Part shown: positions 58,542 through 64,000 of the stretch, in pieces
How positions within the stretch are numbered: the first letter of the stretch is position 1
Layout of the letters: the number at the start of each line of letters is the position of its first letter
Assembly (NCBI RefSeq): GCF_018446385.1
Contig: NC_056001.1
Span: 106,432,436 to 106,496,435, forward strand
Direction: 5' to 3'
From: Zingiber officinale
Lineage: Eukaryota > Streptophyta > Magnoliopsida > Zingiberales > Zingiberaceae
DNA length: 64,000 bases
The notes under the pieces: generated by a model
Told to the model about the DNA's origin: nothing
Database searches by the model: none
What the model saw: the letters and a program-made list of their open reading frames with translations, nothing else
Position numbers and translations under genes: made by a program

Positions 58542-58869
58542 CTGCTTCCTAGATTGGGACCTTCACAATTTCACCAGCGATATATGAGTTAAAACTGGTT
58601 GAAATCAAATCTGTATCTCATACTTCTTCCTTTATTAATGTAATCATAGTATTCTCATTTTCTCAAGGAATCATCAACGTAACCTACCGATTTTTGACTA
58701 TATGGTAGGAATCCCATTCTCCTCAAATATTTTAATAGATTTTCCATCCCCAACTTGCCATAATAACCCACGCACCAGAATTTCTTTGCTCTAGAGGATC
58801 AATCAACATATATGATGTAGGGGTATTCCCTAAGGGCCACGTGCCTAAAAAAGTTACTAATTGAGTCAG
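58542..58869. other. No gene seen
   Basis: Probably further decayed upstream sequence of the non-LTR element, which I could not align to a domain. The start of the next gypsy LTR lies somewhere in 58,850-58,910. Confidence 0.4.
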
Positions 58870-59445
58870 GATGGAAGACATGGTCAATAAGGCCCAACTC
58901 TCAACTCCCGATTACTCCTGACTCCCGGCTACACTCGACTCCCTGTTACTCCTGACTCTCAACTCCCGACTCCCAGCTACGCCTGATCCCTGGTGTCGGA
59001 CCACCATCGACTCCTGGTGATCCTTAGATAAACTGTCGTGTATGCATGCGTCATGGCGAAAGCGATGGAAATAAATGGGCAATGGTGACCCTTTATGTGG
59101 GAGAACATAATAACACTGAGGAGTAATGGGGAAAACATGGTAACGTTTGTGGATAATGCGAAGGACATGCCAAAGCCACCCATCCCTACAAAAAGGTAGG
59201 TGAATTCCATGGAAAAAGGTAGGCATACATAACTTTCTAAATCATAATTTCCAGCAATTACTTTATTCTTCATTGAAAGCTTACTTGAGCATCGGAATGG
59301 AGTCAACGAGGACATCCTTGGTCGTCACTCTAACCCACCTTCTTTGAGTACTTCCTCGCAGGTTGAGAGTCATGTCACCCTCCTAACAACCACTAAAAGT
59401 AGCGTGTTACCGGCGAGTCAAACGTCTTCGTTCTCAGACAGGACA
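58870..59445 (+). repeat. 5' LTR of a Tat-lineage gypsy element (start approximate)
   Basis: Ends ...CAGACAGGACA at 59,445, followed by AAATTGGCGCAGTA, a degenerate form of the PBS region TTGGCGCCGTCTG seen at 21,817. It contains ACTTGAGCATCGGAATGG, the typical ACTTGAGCGTCGGAGGG box, and a run of degenerate CTCCCGACTCCCAGCTAC-type repeats at 58,899-58,985. The exact start is not determined. Confidence 0.65.
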
Positions 59446-59461
59446 AAATTGGCGCAGTAAA

Positions 59462-60400
59462 ATGGATGGCACCGGAAGATCCAGCGCGAAAGCTAACAAA
59501 AAGTCAAATGTTATTACCATGACAACAAAAGAATTCAACAAACTTGTGGTGGCTACCGTACAAGTAGTGTTGCAGGGGCAACCTCGACCGTCAACAATCC
59601 CAGGAATTGTACCCCCACATGAGCAGCTACCCCAACCCGTTAAGGTGACACCCACACTATAGCAAAGGTCGAACCAGTTAGGAGAAACCCTCAAGGAAGC
59701 GCTCCAGACCCCGGCTAGTATTTCTACTATGAAAGAGGAATCTTTGGGATCTTTAGGGGAAATTCCCCATCAGAGTACCCCCAAGAGAAAAGGTGTGCAT
59801 ATTGAGTAAAGTTCCTGATTCTAAAGGTCCCCTTTCTCATTGGGAGTCTTTAGAGATGAATTGTCAAAACATTTTCGAACCCTACAAATTGGAGAATATA
59901 ATGGCGCAATGGATCCCAAGGATCATCTTTGTAAATTTGAGAATGTCGTCTTATTACATCAATACAGAAATGGGGTTAAGTGTCAAGTTTTTCTAACGAT
60001 GTTATCAGACTCAGCATAGGGGTGGTTCAATCACTTTCCAGCATCCTCCATACGACCTTTTGAGGACTTTAAGGTAGCGTTTATGAGGTGTTTTGCTACT
60101 AGTAGAAAGTATCAAAAGACTCCTTATAATCTATTCGCCCTTAGACAAAAGCGTAAAGAGTCCTTCAAAGACTATCTACAAATGTTCAATCGAGTGGTCA
60201 TAGTTGCACCCTTAGTTACTTCAGAAGTGCAGGTCAGTGCATTTTCTCATAGCTTAATCGATGGAGATTTCTTTATATCCTTGGTGAAAAATCCCCTGAT
60301 CGATTTCAACTAGTTACAAGCTCGGGCTATTAAATATGTCCAAATAAAAGAAACTCAATTTGTCAAAAGGAAGAAAGTACCGACTCAAACATCGGCACCC
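59462..60400 (+). pseudogene. Gypsy gag, decayed
   Basis: Starts MDGTGRSSAKANKKSNVITM at 59,462. Retrotrans_gag signature sequence is at 60,010-60,330 (FKVAFMRCFATSRKYQKT, LFALRQKRKESFKDYLQMFN). Stops fall near 59,660, 60,018 and 60,313. Confidence 0.8.
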
Positions 60401-61560
60401 ACTCAAGCAGATCGAAAAGCGCCTCTTCCTCCCTTGTGGAATTAGGATTTCATGAATCGTAAAAGGGAGAGAACTGTGCAGGCAATGGAAACTAACCCGA
60501 CTAGAGGACCCATTTGAGAGTTTATAATAGAACCCTACTGTGAATTTCATTGGTTGAATACTCATTCCACTCGAGAATGGCAACAGTACGCTAGAGAACT
60601 GTGACTTATGGCCGATCAAAGGAAGGTGGTTCGTAATCCATCAGCCACAAGATTTGTAGAACCTTACTATCACCCATAGCATGGTGGACCAAAGATGAAT
60701 GTGGGGTGGGGATTGCAGCACCATTCTCGTTCGTCGACGCATAGTCATGATGACATTCAACTACAATGAACCTCGATAGACCAGGAGAAAAATAATGACA
60801 AGGCAAGGGTCAGATCGATTCTCTGGGGATGATTAACATGATTTTTAGAGGATCAACAAATAGTGATTCCAATCAGGCCAAGAAGGCCCATGGACGTTGA
60901 TTGAAAAATTATGTGATCAATTCAAGTCAGGGTATCGATCTTGATCCAACGATCAACTTCGGCCTTAATGATCTGGAGGGAGTAGAAGTCTCTCATGAAG
61001 ATACCTTTGTAATTCAGACCCTTATAGCTAATTACATAATCAAACAGGTATTCATGGATACAGATAGCTCTGTCAATATCCTTTTCAAAGATGCCTTTGA
61101 TAACTTGCAGCTAGATAGAGAAAAATTGCATCATGTAAACACCTCTTTATTCGGGTTTACTGGGCATCAAATATAGCCTATAGGGCAAATTGAGTTTTCC
61201 CTTTTTTAGGGGAAGAACTAAGGAGAACTAGATGCATATCCTTCTTGGTGGTGAATACCGAGTCAGCTTACAATGCTATACTAGGGAGACCAGTGGTAAA
61301 TTCTTTTGAGGCTGTGGTAACCACCTTCCATCAAAAAATTAAATTCCTAGTGGATGGCCAGATCAGGGAGGTGAAAGGGTGTCAATTGGTGGATCAAAAA
61401 TACTACGTAGATATAATCCGGGTAGATTCCTGAAAAGCTCGCCGCACTCAATATACTTTCTTTCAAGGCATCAAGAAGTCACCAATAACTCAGCCCGAGG
61501 AAGGTCATCGGGAGGTACAAATTCATCCTACTCAACCTAGGAGAGTTGTTCAGGTAGCCA
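60401..61560 (+). pseudogene. Gypsy protease region, decayed
   Basis: After a degenerate linker, 60,901-61,176 gives FVIQTLIANYIIKQVFMDTD followed by SSVNILFKDAF. The active site D-T-G reads D-T-D, so the protease would be dead. Continues to 61,433 (AYNAILGRPVVNSFEAVVTT). No CCHC zinc knuckle was recognised. Confidence 0.78.
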
Positions 61561-62870
61561 CCAATCTTGAGTCATTGCTTAGAGACAGACTGATTGCTTG
61601 TCTCTCTCGCTATCATGACATCTTCGTCTGGTCACCCAAAGAGGTTGCAGGAGTCTCCCCTTCGGTGATGGTTCATAGTTTGAATAATTTGCTGGAGGCT
61701 CGACTAGTGTGGCAGAGGAAGCGAAAATTCTCACCTGAGCAAAGGCAAGTGATCCAAGCAAAGGAGGATAAACTATTAGGAGTTGGACATATACGGAGGT
61801 TCAGTTCCTGACCTGGCTATCCAACGTGGTGTTGGTTTCCAAATCGGGAGGCAAGTGGTCGGTCTGTATCAATTTATGAGATCTTAACAAAGTTTACCCA
61901 AAAGACTGCTATCCATTTACTTGTATTGACCAATTGGTGGATGCCACTACTAGCTGTGAGATCATATGTATGTTGGACGCCTACCAGGGGTATTACCAAA
62001 TCCCTTTCGCTCAGGATGCTCAAGAAAAGCTCAATTTCATTACTCTCAATGGAACATTTGCTACACCGTTATTCCTTTCGGTCTGAAGAATGCGAGAAAA
62101 ACCTACCAACGATTCATGGATAATGTTTTCAAGCATCAGATTGGGAGAAACTTGGAGGTTTATGTTAATGATATCTTAATCAAATCTACACGCACTGATA
62201 TATACCCTCATCTTGGATATTGAGGAGACATGCGCCACCCTCAAGCAATACAGTCTTAACCTAAATCCTTACAAGTATTTATTTAGAGTCAAGAGTGGGA
62301 AATTTCTATGGTATATTGTCATTAAACGGGGAATTGAGGTCAATCCAGAGAAAGTTTAGGCCCTTCAGAACATGTGTCCCCTCGTAATCTTAAAGAAGCT
62401 CAGTAGTTAGTGGGTCGTATCACAACATTATCCTGATTCATATCCCACTTAGCTAGTCGAAGTCTGCCTTTCTTCAAGGTATCAAGAAAAGTGGCCAACT
62501 TTGAATGAGATGATCAAGCCTTTACAAAGTTGAAAGAATATCTATCTAGACTTCCCCTACTCTCCAAGATGGTACCAAGAGAAATGATGTGGGTATATTT
62601 GTCAGCCTTTGAGGGAGCAATTGTCATAGTATTGCTAAGATAGGAGGATAAGGTATAATACTCCATCTACTTTTTTGGTCATATACTAAAAGAGATAGAG
62701 AGAAGGTACACAAATCTAAAGAAGTTGCATGGAGGTTTACCTTAGCTGCTCAGAGGCTAAGATCATACATTTTAACCCACCCAATTACTATCCTAATGAA
62801 TAATAACTTGGGGCGAGTATTGACCAACCAAGAGGTCTCGGGATGATTGATCAAATGAAGCACTGAGTTA
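61561..62870 (+). pseudogene. Gypsy reverse transcriptase and first RNase H, decayed
   Basis: RT start at 61,575 (RYHDIFVWSPKEVAGVSPS). The finger and palm continue in shifted frames (MLDAYQGYYQIPFAQDAQEK around 61,975). At 62,160 the catalytic box reads YVNDILIKS instead of YVDDILIKS. The RNase H1 traces run about 62,480-62,830. Multiple frameshifts and stops. Confidence 0.8.
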
Positions 62871-63420
62871 AGCGAATATGATATCCAATACCAGTCGATC
62901 GAGGACCGCTATCAAGGTTCAAGGCTTGGCTAATTTTCTTACGAAAGTACCAAAGCAAATGGTTGAAGGCATCTGGAGAATTTATGTGGATGACTCCTCC
63001 AACAGACAGGGTAGCAAAGTCAGAGTTCTATTGATATCTCCTCAAGAAGAAACATTGTCTCTTTCTATACGGCTAGACTTCCAGATGTCCAATAATGAGG
63101 TCGAGCATGAAGCCTTGCTGTCGGGGCTTTAAGCTAGGAACAAGTAGGAGCTTCTCGAGTCATAATCCACTCGGACTCCTAATTAGTGGCTCAACATATA
63201 TCTGAGAATTTTGAGATTAGAAGTGAAAAGTTACAAGGGTATGCCAAGGATTTTGAAAAACTCTGAGCTCATTTCCAAGAGATTAATCTTCATAAAATAT
63301 CTAGAGTGGAAAATCAGAAGGCAGATGAGCTGGCTAAGTTAGTCAGTGTTTTGTCAAGCTAGACAATCAAAGATTGAATATCCCAAGTACTGTTAATATT
63401 CTAGATTAATCAAATCACAA
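62871..63420 (+). pseudogene. Second (archaeal-type) RNase H of the Tat-lineage element
   Basis: 62,965-63,132 gives WRIYVDDSSNRQGSKVRVLL and MSNNEVEHEALLSGL, the pattern of the additional RNase H domain that defines the Tat lineage (normally D-G-S-S-N...G-S-G-A-G and NNEAEYEAL). A stop follows at 63,130 and the domain continues degenerate to about 63,360. Confidence 0.78.
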
Positions 63421-64000
63421 ACCCAGATATATCACCTGAATAGAGGGCACCTATCAGGGCTTACCTGGAGCAAGGAATTCTTCCTGTCGACTCAGCAAAG
63501 GCCCAATTGCTTAAGATGAGGGAGCCCCAATTCACTTTTATCGAGGACACATTGTATAAACAGTCTTTTTCTTGACCCCTTCTTAAATGCTTAGGTTAAG
63601 AAGATGTCAACTATGTCATGTACGAAATTCATGAAGGCATCTATGGCAATCATGCAGAAGGAAGAACATTAGCATGGAAAGTATTGCTCGTAGGGTATTT
63701 TTAGCCAACCTTATAGATGGACACAACCTGATTTGTTGCTACCTGTCCCCATTGTCAAAAGCATCAAAACTTATCTCATCGTCCCACAGAGTTCTTAAAA
63801 ACTTCCATAATGACCTGCCCCTTTGATCAGTGGGGTATGAATATTGTAGGCCCTTTTCCCATCGACAGACAACAAAAGAAGTTTCTATTGGTGACCATTG
63901 ACTACTTTTCCAAATGGGTGAAAGTTGTGCCTCTATCTCGTATAACGGAGTAGGAGGTTATGAAATTCTTATGGCAGAATATCGTTTGTCGATGTGGCCT
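63421..64000 (+). pseudogene. Gypsy integrase, decayed and cut by the window edge
   Basis: The zinc-binding N-terminus is recognisable (EIHEGIYGNHAEGRT, then ATCPHCQKHQN: H...H...C-x2-C). The catalytic core begins with PFDQWGMNIVGPFPI and TIDYFSKWVKVVPLS. Stops are present near 63,570, 63,705 and 63,950. The element leaves the window on the right. Confidence 0.82.

Overview
The window is plant nuclear DNA, almost certainly monocot. It holds two copies of an intron-rich class II diterpene synthase gene in a sea of LTR retrotransposons (Ty1/copia: an Angela/TAR-like family and Sireviruses; Ty3/gypsy: Tat/Retand type), a Cassandra TRIM, CACTA-type termini and several MITEs. The enzyme type, its gibberellin-independent active-site residues and the repeat mix fit a labdane-rich monocot such as the ginger order (Zingiberales). 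That placement is inference and nothing here proves the species.

Layout. 1-10,573: two decayed copia copies of one family with unusually long (about 2.4-2.6 kb) LTRs. 10,574-15,672: unclassified repeat DNA, a Cassandra TRIM whose LTR carries 5S rRNA-like sequence, and a truncated minus-strand Sirevirus with 5' LTR, PBS and gag. 15,673-18,983: deleted copia and gypsy scraps plus a block that recurs upstream of the diterpene synthase genes. 18,984-20,833: CACTA-type termini. 20,834-57,744: a giant inverted repeat. 57,745-64,000: a decayed non-LTR (zf-RVT/RNase H) reading frame and a decayed plus-strand Tat-lineage gypsy element.

The inverted repeat is the main feature. Left arm 20,834-42,876, interrupted by an 11.2 kb gypsy element at 20,964-32,179, mirrors right arm 46,918-57,744 around a 4.04 kb spacer. 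Each arm carries one complete 11-exon, 841-codon copalyl-diphosphate-synthase-like gene: plus strand at 35,556-38,920, minus strand at 50,874-54,238. The two genes are tail to tail. From exon 2 through the arm ends inside a Sirevirus the copies are nearly identical (paired positions sum to 89,794). From exon 1 outward they differ by several percent and each arm has private transposon insertions. The Sirevirus on the minus strand runs from the spacer (gag-pol) into the left arm (3' ORF and 3' LTR), and only its 3' part is repeated in the right arm. The duplication therefore post-dates that insertion and its breakpoint lies inside the element.

Functionally, only the two diterpene synthase genes look like intact host genes. 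They have plastid-type leaders and the DxDD protonation motif, and lack the His/Asn dyad and the regulatory His of gibberellin-type ent-CPS, so they probably make a specialised-metabolism diterpene precursor. Their proximal promoters are partly duplicated 1.86 kb upstream and carry different transposon and microsatellite insertions, so the two copies may differ in expression more than in enzyme activity.
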